Assembly (NCBI RefSeq): GCF_013186535.1
Contig: NZ_JABMCZ010000003.1
Coordinates: forward strand, 1,674,001-1,738,000
DNA: 64,000 nt
Reading direction: 5' to 3'
Source: Nocardia terpenica
GTDB lineage: Bacteria > Actinomycetota > Actinomycetes > Mycobacteriales > Mycobacteriaceae
The notes below the pieces were generated by a model that was not told the DNA's origin, searched no databases, and was given only the letters and a program-made list of their open reading frames with translations. Shown here piece after piece: positions 54,895 to 63,022 of the stretch (its first letter is position 1; each line of letters opens with the position of its first letter). The position numbers were made by a program, and so were the translations under genes.

Positions 54895-55677
54895 ATGTCC
54901 GAGAACATCTTTGACAATCCCACCCCTCATGCCGCGTTCGATCGGCACCCGGTCACCGAATCGAGCGCGCGACAGGTACCCAGCGCCGCAGACACCGCTG
55001 CGCAGTGGATCGCCGAGACCTATCGCCGGACGGTCCCACCGGCATTGCGCGACGGGCCCATTCTCTACTCCTACGAGACCGACGCCGCCCAGCACGCCAG
55101 CCAAGCCGCGTGCCTGCGCGAGGTGCAGAACCTGGCAGCGATCCGGTCCGGACTCGTCGCCGGGATACCCCTCGACTACGATCACCTCGATCGCCGCCGC
55201 GCTGTGTCGGATGCGCTGGACAACGCGCGCCGGGCCGCCGAGCGGGCAGGGCTGGACGCGGCCGACATCCTCGCCGCCGAAGCACTCGGGTCGGCGGGGG
55301 TGCCATGGGTGGCGCGGCCCTCGCACCCGCTACTGGGACGGATCGAACAACTCACCACCCCGGCTGCGAGCGCGCCGACGGATAACGCCGCTCAGGTAGC
55401 CGGTCGAGAGCGCCCGGTGCGGGTAGGACATCTCGTCGAGCAGCTCCGCGAGCAGATCGAGGACCTGCGCCGTCCGCGCATCCGTCCCGGCCGACACGGC
55501 CACCAACCGGTGACGTCCCGGCCAGCGGAGAACCTGCGCACCGGAGCAGTGATCACCGACGCCGTCGACACCGCGGTCACCCCTGATCCGGCCCTGCGGT
55601 GGGAAGCGCCCGAGGTCGGTGCCGAGGACGCGGCAGCCGGGGATCGGGAGCAATCAGGACCCGAGGTCGAGCCGTGA
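54895..55677 (+). CDS. Related paralogue 8 (short form)
   Basis: 260 aa. It shares with the C-terminal half of the next gene an ordered set: LREVQNLAAIRSGL, RAVSDALDNARRAAERAGLDAADI, VPWVARPSHPLLGRIEQL, and later VITDAVDTAV. LREVQNLAA also matches the N-terminal domain of paralogue 6, so it belongs to the same wider family without the LW-x-W central domain. The tail ends EVEP in codons overlapping the next GTG. Soluble; function unknown. Confidence 0.75.
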   Translation: MSENIFDNPTPHAAFDRHPVTESSARQVPSAADTAAQWIAETYRRTVPPALRDGPILYSYETDAAQHASQAACLREVQNLAAIRSGLVAGIPLDYDHLDRRRAVSDALDNARRAAERAGLDAADILAAEALGSAGVPWVARPSHPLLGRIEQLTTPAASAPTDNAAQVAGRERPVRVGHLVEQLREQIEDLRRPRIRPGRHGHQPVTSRPAENLRTGAVITDAVDTAVTPDPALRWEAPEVGAEDAAAGDREQSGPEVEP

Positions 55678-56960
55678 GCTGGCCCGAGGAGCGCAGCGGG
55701 CTCACCGATCCCGCCTGGTACACCGACACGCCCGACCCGACCGAACGCGAGCTGCGCGCCGATTTCGCCCAGTACCACTACCTGACCCAGTCCGCCCGCT
55801 CTCTGCACCGGTCGGCCAACTACCTGAACCAGACCGCCGATGCGGAGAAGGCACACGAATTCGATCGACTGGCCGGGCAGCTGGTCAGCAAGTGGACCGG
55901 TCACGAGCAGCAGCACTACCGGTGGATGTGGACCGACTCCGAACGCGCAGTAGGTGCGTGGGCGCGGGACCCGAACGACACCCGGGCGGCGTTCGCCGAG
56001 GCCGAACGCCGCCGCGCCGCCGGAGATCCCCAGATGCCGGAGGACCAGTGGCGGACCGTGCAGCACGCCCGGCAGCTGACCGGGCACGCCACTACCGAGA
56101 TCGCCGCCACCGAACGATCGCAGCGGCTCCTCGAAGCCGATCTCGACGTGATCGCACGCCGCGCCGCCGATGCCGAGCGAATGCCCCAGGCCGGTCCTAG
56201 CCAGGACGGACGGTCCGCGGTCTGGCGGACTCTGGGCGGGCCGCACAATCCGGTGGCAGGGGAGCCGATGGCTGAAGCGAATGCCGCGGCGGTCGTCGAC
56301 GGCGTGATCGTCCCGGTGCACGCCGCACCGCAAACGCAGACTCCCCCCGAACCCCACGTCCTGGTGCCGACACAGCACACGCCTGACATCCTGGACCGCC
56401 CCGATGCCGCCGCTACGGCCAGGGATCTGCTGCATGTCGAGCTGCTGAGCAAGGTCCAGGAGCTGGCGGCCTACCACAGCGACCGCACCACGGGATTCGC
56501 AGACCCGGGCGTCGATCCGGATGCGGACCGGGAACTTATCGAGGAGCTGGCCGGGGTGGACAGCGAGCTCAGGAACGCGCGCGCGGAGGCAGTGCGCGCC
56601 GGAGTGGCACCGGAGGTCGTGGACCGTGCCACAGCACACGGCTATCAGGGCGTGTCCTGGGCGACCGAGCCCGCCGACCCACGATTGGGCCGGATAACCC
56701 AACCGGACCAGCACCCCGACCTGCACTACCCCGGCGACCAGCCTCGGTCCGTCGAACCGTCCGAATCGCCCAGAGCGGCAACCGGTATCGCTGCGGGGTT
56801 CGCGCCCGAACAGGGCGTCATCGCTGGCTTTGGCGGGCAGCGGATCAGCGACGCGGTCGACACCGTGTTTCCCGACGGTGGCGGTGGCGTGCACGACCCC
56901 GCCCCGAACCCCGCCCCGTCGCGGCCGGTGCCGGGTGCAGAGCCGGGGGTGGAGTTATGA
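55674..56960 (+). CDS. Related paralogue 9 (long form)
   Basis: 428 aa from GTG 55674. The first 190 residues are a separate helical, His/Gln-rich domain (FAQYHYLTQSARSLHRSANYLNQ...). The second half repeats paralogue 8: LLSKVQELAAYHSDR, LRNARAEAVRAGVAPEVVDRA, GVSWATEPADPRLGRITQ, then RISDAVDTVF. It ends PGVEL, identical in its last four residues to the coiled-coil protein at 45787 and the coupling ATPase at 58893. It directly precedes the coupling ATPase apart from a mini-ORF, suggesting a substrate-presentation role (inference). Confidence 0.75.
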   Translation: MSWPEERSGLTDPAWYTDTPDPTERELRADFAQYHYLTQSARSLHRSANYLNQTADAEKAHEFDRLAGQLVSKWTGHEQQHYRWMWTDSERAVGAWARDPNDTRAAFAEAERRRAAGDPQMPEDQWRTVQHARQLTGHATTEIAATERSQRLLEADLDVIARRAADAERMPQAGPSQDGRSAVWRTLGGPHNPVAGEPMAEANAAAVVDGVIVPVHAAPQTQTPPEPHVLVPTQHTPDILDRPDAAATARDLLHVELLSKVQELAAYHSDRTTGFADPGVDPDADRELIEELAGVDSELRNARAEAVRAGVAPEVVDRATAHGYQGVSWATEPADPRLGRITQPDQHPDLHYPGDQPRSVEPSESPRAATGIAAGFAPEQGVIAGFGGQRISDAVDTVFPDGGGGVHDPAPNPAPSRPVPGAEPGVEL

Positions 56961-57034
56961 AAACCGGTGGCACACACCTTTATCCACAACGATCCCCAGA
57001 TTCGTGCACAGGGTCGCCGGGGGTGAGGCGGTGA
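56957..57034 (+). CDS. Linking mini-ORF 5 (25 aa)
   Basis: ATG 56957 overlaps the stop of paralogue 9 (ATGA) and TGA 57032 overlaps ATG 57034 of the coupling ATPase (TGATG). It does not share the W-x-x end of the others but has the same bridging geometry and size. Confidence 0.48.
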   Translation: MKTGGTHLYPQRSPDSCTGSPGVRR

Positions 57035-58893
57035 TGTCGCCGCGAGAAACCCGCCGCCGCAGCACGGGCGGGCTCGGTGAGGAGACCTGGCTGCTGATCA
57101 TCTTCCTCGCCGGGGTCGCGTTCGCGCTGGCCGCCTGGGTTGCGCTGAGCCTGGGTAGTTGGTGGGCGGGGCTGCCGGTGGACAGGCACCCGGTCGGGGC
57201 GCTGCTGGGCGTGATTCTGGGGCGGCACCGGTGGCCGTGGCAGTCCAGCCTGATCGGTGCCGGGATCGCCGCTGCCGCAACGGGAGTGGGGATCCCGATG
57301 TGGCGGCGGTGGCCGCGGTCACGGGGGATCGACGCCGCGGCCCGCACCATGGCATCCCCACGCACGATCACCATGGCGCGGGGCCGAGACAACGCGGCGG
57401 CAGCGGCCCGGCTACTGGCCGACGCGCCCGCAGCGGTGCGGCAGTTGAGTGGCCCGCCGCTGGGGCGCACGGTCCTCGGTGGGGTCGAGTTGTTCGTTAC
57501 CGCCGAACAATCGGTGTTCGTGTCGGCCGGGCAACGCACCGGGAAAACCACCGCGTGGGCGATCCCGGCCGTATTGTCGGCATGGGGGCCGGTGCTGGCG
57601 ACCTCGAACAAGCCCGACCTGTACCGGCACACCGTCGGCGGACGAAGCGATGCGGGCCGGGTGTGGCTGTGTGATCTGCAAGCTGTCACCGGGAAACCGC
57701 AGCTCGGATTCTGGTTGAACTTGCTCAAACGCACCCCCAGCCTGCCCAAAGCGCGGCGACTGGCCGAAGTGTTCGTGTCGGCGACTGGGGGCACCGCCGC
57801 TCAGCAGGCAAATGCGAAGGTGGACAGCTATTTCGACGGTGGGGCCCAGGAACTGCTGGCGCTGTACATGTTCGCTGCCGCGTTGGCCGAAGGCGATCTG
57901 GTCCATGTTTCGGAATGGCTGTCCCACGACCAGGACCAGACGGCGGCGCTGATCCTGCGCCACCATCGGCGTCACCGCGCGGCCGAGCGGATCCTCGAAG
58001 CGCAGAACCTCTACGCCAGGCAGCGAGACGGCTTGTACGACATGGCCAGGCGGTTTTTGAACGTGTTGTCCGATGAGGAGTACGCGCGGATGGTCACCCC
58101 ACCGACCCGCAAACGCCTCACCGCCTACGAAGCAGACGAAGGCAAGATCGTCATCGACGCGGCACCGGGTGAGACCGTCCACAATCTCCCGGAACTCGAC
58201 ATCGCGGCATTCGTGGGCTCGACCGACACCTTGTACGCGTTGTCGATGACCGGCCCCGACAGTGCGTCCCCGTTGACGGCGGCGGTGATCGCGCAGATCA
58301 TCGACGCCGGACTCGAACAGGCCCGCGCCCGGGTGGCGGGGCGGCTGGCGGTGCCGCTGCTGGCGGTGCTCGACGAGGCCGCCAACTGCGCCCGGATCGG
58401 TCAACTGCCCGAGTACTACACCTACTGCGCCGGGTGCGGGCTGATCCTGATGACCATCGTGCAGGTCCTCGAACAGGCCGAGGAGCTGTGGGGTGCCCGG
58501 GGTTTAGCGACCATGCGCGCCCAGTCCATCGAAATCTACGGCGGCAATATCGCCATCCCCGACTACCTCGAGGGGTGGGCCAAGTTGATCGACGAGCACG
58601 ATGTCGCCGACCGCACCCGCACCACCGGACCCGGCGGCGCGCAGAAAACGCTCAGCTGGCGAGCCGAGCCGATCCTCAACGTGGCCAAACTCGGTGCGCT
58701 GCCGCCGGACCGGGCGCTGATCCGGCTACCCGGACACGAACCGTTGCTGATCGAGAAGGTCCCCTGGTGGGACCTGCCCATCGCGCCGGTCGTGGAGCAG
58801 TCGCTGGCCCTGTTCAGCGACAGCGGTGTCGCCGCACCCGCGCCGCGGACCGGATCCGGTGGTGCCCCCGGCGGTGAAGGCGTCGAGTTATGA
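57034..58893 (+). CDS. VirD4/TraG-like coupling ATPase
   Basis: 619 aa. Two N-terminal membrane helices (about residues 18-46 and 70-90) are followed by the motor domain with Walker A VSAGQRTGKTT (163-173) and Walker B LLAVLDEAAN (442-451). A VirD4-type motif around TSNKPDLYRHT and a late IYGGN segment are also visible. Coupling proteins recruit the relaxase-DNA complex to the T4SS. ATG 57034 is chosen because it overlaps the mini-ORF stop and follows a purine-rich GGGGGTGAGGCGG; the longer upstream frame overlaps paralogue 9. It ends GVEL and overlaps the next start. Confidence 0.9.
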   Translation: MSPRETRRRSTGGLGEETWLLIIFLAGVAFALAAWVALSLGSWWAGLPVDRHPVGALLGVILGRHRWPWQSSLIGAGIAAAATGVGIPMWRRWPRSRGIDAAARTMASPRTITMARGRDNAAAAARLLADAPAAVRQLSGPPLGRTVLGGVELFVTAEQSVFVSAGQRTGKTTAWAIPAVLSAWGPVLATSNKPDLYRHTVGGRSDAGRVWLCDLQAVTGKPQLGFWLNLLKRTPSLPKARRLAEVFVSATGGTAAQQANAKVDSYFDGGAQELLALYMFAAALAEGDLVHVSEWLSHDQDQTAALILRHHRRHRAAERILEAQNLYARQRDGLYDMARRFLNVLSDEEYARMVTPPTRKRLTAYEADEGKIVIDAAPGETVHNLPELDIAAFVGSTDTLYALSMTGPDSASPLTAAVIAQIIDAGLEQARARVAGRLAVPLLAVLDEAANCARIGQLPEYYTYCAGCGLILMTIVQVLEQAEELWGARGLATMRAQSIEIYGGNIAIPDYLEGWAKLIDEHDVADRTRTTGPGGAQKTLSWRAEPILNVAKLGALPPDRALIRLPGHEPLLIEKVPWWDLPIAPVVEQSLALFSDSGVAAPAPRTGSGGAPGGEGVEL

Positions 58894-59735
58894 CCGGCCC
58901 GGCCACCGCAGGGAGCGGCGGGAAGAAGCAGCCGATCCCGCCGGCCTATCCGAACTTCGTGGAGTTCGGCGAGAAGTGGTTGTTCCCGTTCGTGAATGTG
59001 CGTCTGGCGGAAGCGGGCCGGGAGCAGACCGACACCTGGTGTGTGGACTGGTGGCGCCACCGGGCGGTGGCGGTGCGGATCGCGCATTTGCACCGCGCGT
59101 TCGAAGCGGTCCGCCGCCGCAGCGGCAGCGCGGTCTCGACCTACCTGCTCAGCCACATCGACGCGCACATGCGGTGGATCCTCGACGCCGCCAACGGGCC
59201 CCTGCACCGCTGCACCCGCACCACCCACGTCGCCGTCCCAGCGCTGAGCAGCGCCCCGATCCCCCCGGGTTGGTTCGGACCCGCCGCGACCGCGACGCCC
59301 AAACCCGGTGAGGAGACACCGAAACGGCGGTTCGGGCACTATTCGCAGTTCGTGACCGACTGGCTGCTGCCGGTCACCGCGGTCCGCATCAGCGGGCACC
59401 AGCGCGAGGGCCAATACACGTGGTGTCGGCGATGGTGGGACCACCACGGCGTCTGCATCCGATTCGCCACCGTGCACGCCGTGTTCGAGGCGGCCTTGCA
59501 GGCCGACGACCTGACCGCGATGTCCACACTGTTCGTCGCCCATATCGACCCGCATATGCGGGTCATCCTCGACGCCGCCCGCGGTCCCCTGCACCGCTGC
59601 ACCCCCGACCGCCACATCCCCCTGCCCGGCCTGCCCACCAGCACGGTCGCCCCGAACTGGTTCGGCATCGCCAACGTGCCGGTCGACGAACTCGGCTTCG
59701 GCCCCGATTTCCGCGCCTTGCGCGCCCGCACCTGA
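58890..59735 (+). CDS. Tandem DUF4913 protein
   Basis: 281 aa with an internal duplication. Each half has the DUF4913 pattern: W...WC..WW.H..V..R...(H/V)..FEA, then HIDxHMxxILDAAxGPLHRCT. The halves cover about residues 25-115 and 145-245. The domain is found in many actinobacterial mobile elements and has no known function; the repeated Trp and paired His/Cys could form a metal or ligand site. ATG 58890 overlaps the coupling ATPase stop. It closes the co-directional conjugation block. Confidence 0.8.
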   Translation: MTGPATAGSGGKKQPIPPAYPNFVEFGEKWLFPFVNVRLAEAGREQTDTWCVDWWRHRAVAVRIAHLHRAFEAVRRRSGSAVSTYLLSHIDAHMRWILDAANGPLHRCTRTTHVAVPALSSAPIPPGWFGPAATATPKPGEETPKRRFGHYSQFVTDWLLPVTAVRISGHQREGQYTWCRRWWDHHGVCIRFATVHAVFEAALQADDLTAMSTLFVAHIDPHMRVILDAARGPLHRCTPDRHIPLPGLPTSTVAPNWFGIANVPVDELGFGPDFRALRART

Positions 59736-59833
59736 CCAACCTCGCTGCCTGGACCCCGTGTCTGCCAGAGGTGGAAGACCGTGTGCCGCACGGGAATCCG
59801 CGCCGCAGCGACAGAACAAGGAGTAGAAATCCT

Positions 59834-61561
59834 ATGTCCCTCGCGATCTCGGACTCAGCCCGAACCGCCGATGCCGATGTCCCGGCCAGTGTTTCGGTGG
59901 TGATCATCGGGGCCGGGATCGGCGGCCTCGGCATGGCCGTCGCCCTGCAACGCGCTGGCTTCAGCGACTACCTCATCGTCGAGGAAGCCGACGACCTGGG
60001 CGGAGTCTGGCGCGACAACACCTACCCCGGGTGCGCGTGTGATGTCCCCTCGCACCTGTACAGCTTCTCGTTCGCGCCCTACCAGGACCGACACTGCCGG
60101 TATCCGGGCCAGGCACAGATCCTTTCCTACCTGCGGCAGGTCGCGGTCGATCACCACCTGTACCCGCACCTGCGGACCTCGACCCCCATCACCACCGTCA
60201 CCTGGCACGCCGACTCGGCCTGCTGGGAACTCACCACGAGGGCAGGGGAGCGGATCCGCGCCGAGGTGGTGGTGTTCGCCGTCGGACAACTACACCGGCC
60301 CCATATTCCCGACATCCCCGGACGAGACCGGTTCGAAGGTGCGGCTTTTCATTCGGCTGCCTGGGATCACGGCCAGGGCCTGCGTGGTCGGGCGATCGCG
60401 GTGATCGGTACTGGATCCAGTGCGGCGCAATTGGTTCCGCGGGTCGCGACGCAAGCGGGCAGGGTGGCGGTGTTCCAGCGGACACCGCACTGGGTGCTAC
60501 CGAAACCCGCCGCCGACTTCGGGCCGATCACTCGGCGGGCGCTGCGGCTACCCGGCGCGCACCGGCTGTACCGGCAGGCGCTGTCGCGCGGCGCCGATCT
60601 GGTGCTGTCGCCCATCATGCGGCGGGGCTGGTCGGCGCGCCCCGCGGAACTGGTCGCGAAAGCCTACCTACGGCACAGCATCCCGGACCCGGCACTGAGG
60701 GCGGCCCTGACACCGGACTACCCGATCGGCGCCAAACGCATCGTCTTCGACAGCCACTGGTTCGCGGCCTTGCGCCGCGAGAGCGTGGAACTGGTCACCG
60801 CTCCCATCACGCAGATCACCGCCACCGGGATCCAAACCGTCGACGGCGCCCACCGCGAGGTCGATGTCATCGTGTACGCCACCGGCTTCCGCGCACCGCA
60901 ATTCCTGCACCCCATGACCGTGCGGGGGCGAGGCGGGCGAATCCTGCAGCAGCAATGGGCATCTGGAGCCCAGGCGTATCTGGGGCTGGCTGTCCCCGGC
61001 TACCCGAACCTTTTCCTGATCGCCGGTCCCAACGCGTTCAACTCGGCGGGCAGCAACCCGGGCATGAAGGAAGCCCAGATCGCCTTCATCGTGAAGTGTC
61101 TGCGCTGGCGCGCGGAAATCGGCGCGTCCGCCATCGAGGTCAGCGGCCACGCCATGCGTCGCTATCAACGCTGGCTCGACACCGCCCTCACCGGCACCGT
61201 CTGGCCCGCATCGGTTCCCAACTGGTACACCCACCCCAGCGGGCGCGTCACCAACCCCTGGCCCGCCGACGCCCGCACCTTCACCCGCATGCTCGACCAC
61301 CACCCGGCCTCAGCATTCGACCCGACCTTCGCGCCCACCCCCGCGCCGCCGACCCCTCGTCCCCTCCGGCCCACATCACGAACATCCCAGCCCAGAGCCG
61401 AAACCGACGGCCGCCGCCATCCGGACCGTACGGGGGCGACACGCGCACCCGGACGAGGCCGTCTACGACCGAGACGGACGCGTACCGACAGCGGGCATTC
61501 TCGGCAGCGGGACCGCAGCCGACGGGATCGACAGCAGCGTCGAGGCGCGACGCCATGGTGA
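59834..61561 (+). CDS. Baeyer-Villiger-type flavin monooxygenase
   Basis: 575 aa. FAD-binding GAGIGGLG (residues 26-33), NADP-binding GTGSSAAQ (about 197-204), and between them the Baeyer-Villiger fingerprint FEGAAFHSAAWDH (F-x-G-x-x-x-H-x-x-x-W). It should insert oxygen into a ketone, giving an ester or lactone, using FAD and NADPH. AAGGAG precedes ATG 59834. The last ~80 residues (from about 495) are Arg/Pro-rich, unlike the family, and overlap the next gene by 7 bp; the functional protein probably ends near residue 490. It looks like cargo rather than transfer machinery. Confidence 0.88.
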   Translation: MSLAISDSARTADADVPASVSVVIIGAGIGGLGMAVALQRAGFSDYLIVEEADDLGGVWRDNTYPGCACDVPSHLYSFSFAPYQDRHCRYPGQAQILSYLRQVAVDHHLYPHLRTSTPITTVTWHADSACWELTTRAGERIRAEVVVFAVGQLHRPHIPDIPGRDRFEGAAFHSAAWDHGQGLRGRAIAVIGTGSSAAQLVPRVATQAGRVAVFQRTPHWVLPKPAADFGPITRRALRLPGAHRLYRQALSRGADLVLSPIMRRGWSARPAELVAKAYLRHSIPDPALRAALTPDYPIGAKRIVFDSHWFAALRRESVELVTAPITQITATGIQTVDGAHREVDVIVYATGFRAPQFLHPMTVRGRGGRILQQQWASGAQAYLGLAVPGYPNLFLIAGPNAFNSAGSNPGMKEAQIAFIVKCLRWRAEIGASAIEVSGHAMRRYQRWLDTALTGTVWPASVPNWYTHPSGRVTNPWPADARTFTRMLDHHPASAFDPTFAPTPAPPTPRPLRPTSRTSQPRAETDGRRHPDRTGATRAPGRGRLRPRRTRTDSGHSRQRDRSRRDRQQRRGATPW

Positions 61562-62529
61562 TCCGCATGATGAGCTACAACCTGTGCGACTACGGCAAGC
61601 AGCAGGCGCGGCGGCCACTGATCCATGACGTGATCCGCGCTGCGGCACCCGATGTCCTTGCGGTACAAGAAATCTGGGCCGACGGAACAACCCGCGGGCT
61701 ACGCGCCCGACAGCTCGTCCGGGAACTGGCCGACGCGACCGGGCTGTGCTGCCAGATGCCCGACGGACAGGTGACCATGGCCGTGGGCAGCCACACCCAT
61801 CACGTCGCCGTGCTCTGGCGTCCCGGCCTCGACCCGGTCCACTGGAACAGCTGGAACACCCCGTTGTGGCATGCGATGGGTAGCGTCGTCCTCGACATCG
61901 GCGACAACACCCTCGTCACCCACGCCAGTTTCCACGCGACCCCGTTCGGTCGAGCCCAGCGCACCTGCGAGATCGAGCAGGTCGTCGCGACCATGACCCG
62001 GCCACCAGGAACTCCGGGCGGGTTCATCGGCGCGGACTGGAACTGCGTCCTTGCCGATATGAGACTGCTCCGCGTCGACCCCATGGCACCGACGCCGTAC
62101 CCGGAAGACGAACGGACCCGCTACATCCGCTACGACCACGACCCCTTCCTCCACCCGCCAGACGGATCGTTCACACCGCCGCAGTGGTCTGCGGAGTTCA
62201 TCCACCAGTGCCAATGGGAATCCCGCGACCACTACCTGCCCCACGAACGCCAGCACCGGTGGTGGGCCGACCGCAGCGCCGGCGAAGTACTCGCCGCCGG
62301 ACTCGCCGACACCGCCGTACTGGTCGACCACCCATGGACAGCGACCACAGGCCACGGGCCCCACGATCCCTACCCACCCCGCCGCCTCGACGCGATCCGC
62401 GTCACCCGCGACCTCGCACCGGCCGTCTGCGGGTTCGAGGTCATCGGCTCTCCCACGGCGTTGGACGCCAGCGACCACCTCCCGGTCATCGCCACCTACC
62501 TGCCGAGCGGCTCTCGCACGCGTCGGTGA
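61555..62529 (+). CDS. Endonuclease/exonuclease/phosphatase-family protein
   Basis: 324 aa with the EEP set of motifs in order: MSYNLCDYG (Asn), VLAVQEIW (catalytic Glu), GADWN (Asp-x-Asn) and ASDHLPV (terminal Asp-His pair) near residue 312. A metal-dependent phosphodiesterase is expected; the substrate may be DNA, RNA or a phospho-lipid. No signal peptide is seen. ATG 61555 overlaps the monooxygenase stop, so both are probably translated together. Confidence 0.85.
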   Translation: MVIRMMSYNLCDYGKQQARRPLIHDVIRAAAPDVLAVQEIWADGTTRGLRARQLVRELADATGLCCQMPDGQVTMAVGSHTHHVAVLWRPGLDPVHWNSWNTPLWHAMGSVVLDIGDNTLVTHASFHATPFGRAQRTCEIEQVVATMTRPPGTPGGFIGADWNCVLADMRLLRVDPMAPTPYPEDERTRYIRYDHDPFLHPPDGSFTPPQWSAEFIHQCQWESRDHYLPHERQHRWWADRSAGEVLAAGLADTAVLVDHPWTATTGHGPHDPYPPRRLDAIRVTRDLAPAVCGFEVIGSPTALDASDHLPVIATYLPSGSRTRR

Positions 62530-62606
62530 CTGGGACTCGATCGGATCGTTCGGTATCACCGGGCCTCGGCGACGTCGACCGTTGCGGGGAGGCTGAGGTC
62601 TTGGGC

Positions 62607-62930
62607 CTATTCCTCGCGGAGACGCAACGCGTAGCTCGGGACCAGTTGATCTCGCGCGGGGCGGGGACGGTCGCGGCCGTCGACGTAGGGGACGTCGAAG
62701 TTGACGATCCCCACCCAGCCTCCATCGGCGGTCGGCACCCACTCACGAAGCATGCCCCTGACCTCGCCGGTCATGTCGATCCCGGCCCCATTGAACCGAG
62801 TCGGCAGCGCGGGCGGGCGCACATACAAGGCATCAAGCCGCACCCAGACCGGTTTGGGCCCAGCCGTGATTCCGCGGTGAGCATCGATAATCGGTGGTGT
62901 CCACCCTTCCACACGGTCGTTCGAACACAT
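62607..62930 (-). CDS. Small SOS-controlled hypothetical protein
   Basis: 107 aa. It starts at ATG 62930 if the transcript is leaderless: a TAGTAT -10 box (62938-62943) ends exactly seven bases upstream. The SOS box lies over the start. The protein is mixed alpha/beta (VWVRLDALYVRPPA, GGWVGIVNFDVPYVDG) with no known motif; the second half has a DGRDRPRPARDQLVPSYALR end. Small DNA-damage-induced genes of this kind are common, but the function here is unknown. A longer start at ATG 62939 would lie within the promoter and is rejected. Confidence 0.72.
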   Translation of the reverse strand: MCSNDRVEGWTPPIIDAHRGITAGPKPVWVRLDALYVRPPALPTRFNGAGIDMTGEVRGMLREWVPTADGGWVGIVNFDVPYVDGRDRPRPARDQLVPSYALRLREE

Positions 62931-62943
62931 GTTCGCCATACTA
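62922..62943 (-). promoter_or_regulatory. SOS box and leaderless promoter
   Basis: CGAACACATGTTCG (62922-62935) fits the LexA consensus CGAACRNRYGTTYC except in its last base. The minus-strand -10 TAGTAT (62938-62943) is the same hexamer, at the same 7-nt distance from ATG, as at the HNH gene at 12273. LexA repression and damage induction are therefore expected. Confidence 0.8.
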
Positions 62944-63022
62944 TCGGTCTAGTGCGTCAAACTTCCTGGCAGGGTCGCTCGGTTTACGCTCCGAGCGCAC
63001 AAGATCAGGAGGGAGATGCGCG

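Larger units (their letters stand above)
27401..59735 (+). mobile_element. T4SS-type conjugation locus of a putative ICE
   Basis: About 32 kb of nearly all co-directional genes. The diagnostic parts are a VirB2-like protein, TrbL/VirB6-like protein, SCO6880-family protein, VirB4-like ATPase, NlpC/P60 hydrolase and VirD4-like ATPase. This matches the actinobacterial (SCO6880-type) mating system rather than the FtsK-type of small elements. No relaxase gene or oriT was recognised, and no second attachment repeat was found in the window. The borders given are those of the co-directional gene block, not of the whole element. Confidence 0.75.

Noticed and set aside
44705..58893. TTA codons at gene ends as bldA-type control
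   Set aside because: TTA occurs at the last sense codon because it is part of the overlapping TTATGA stop/start, not as a regulatory rare codon; several members lack it.
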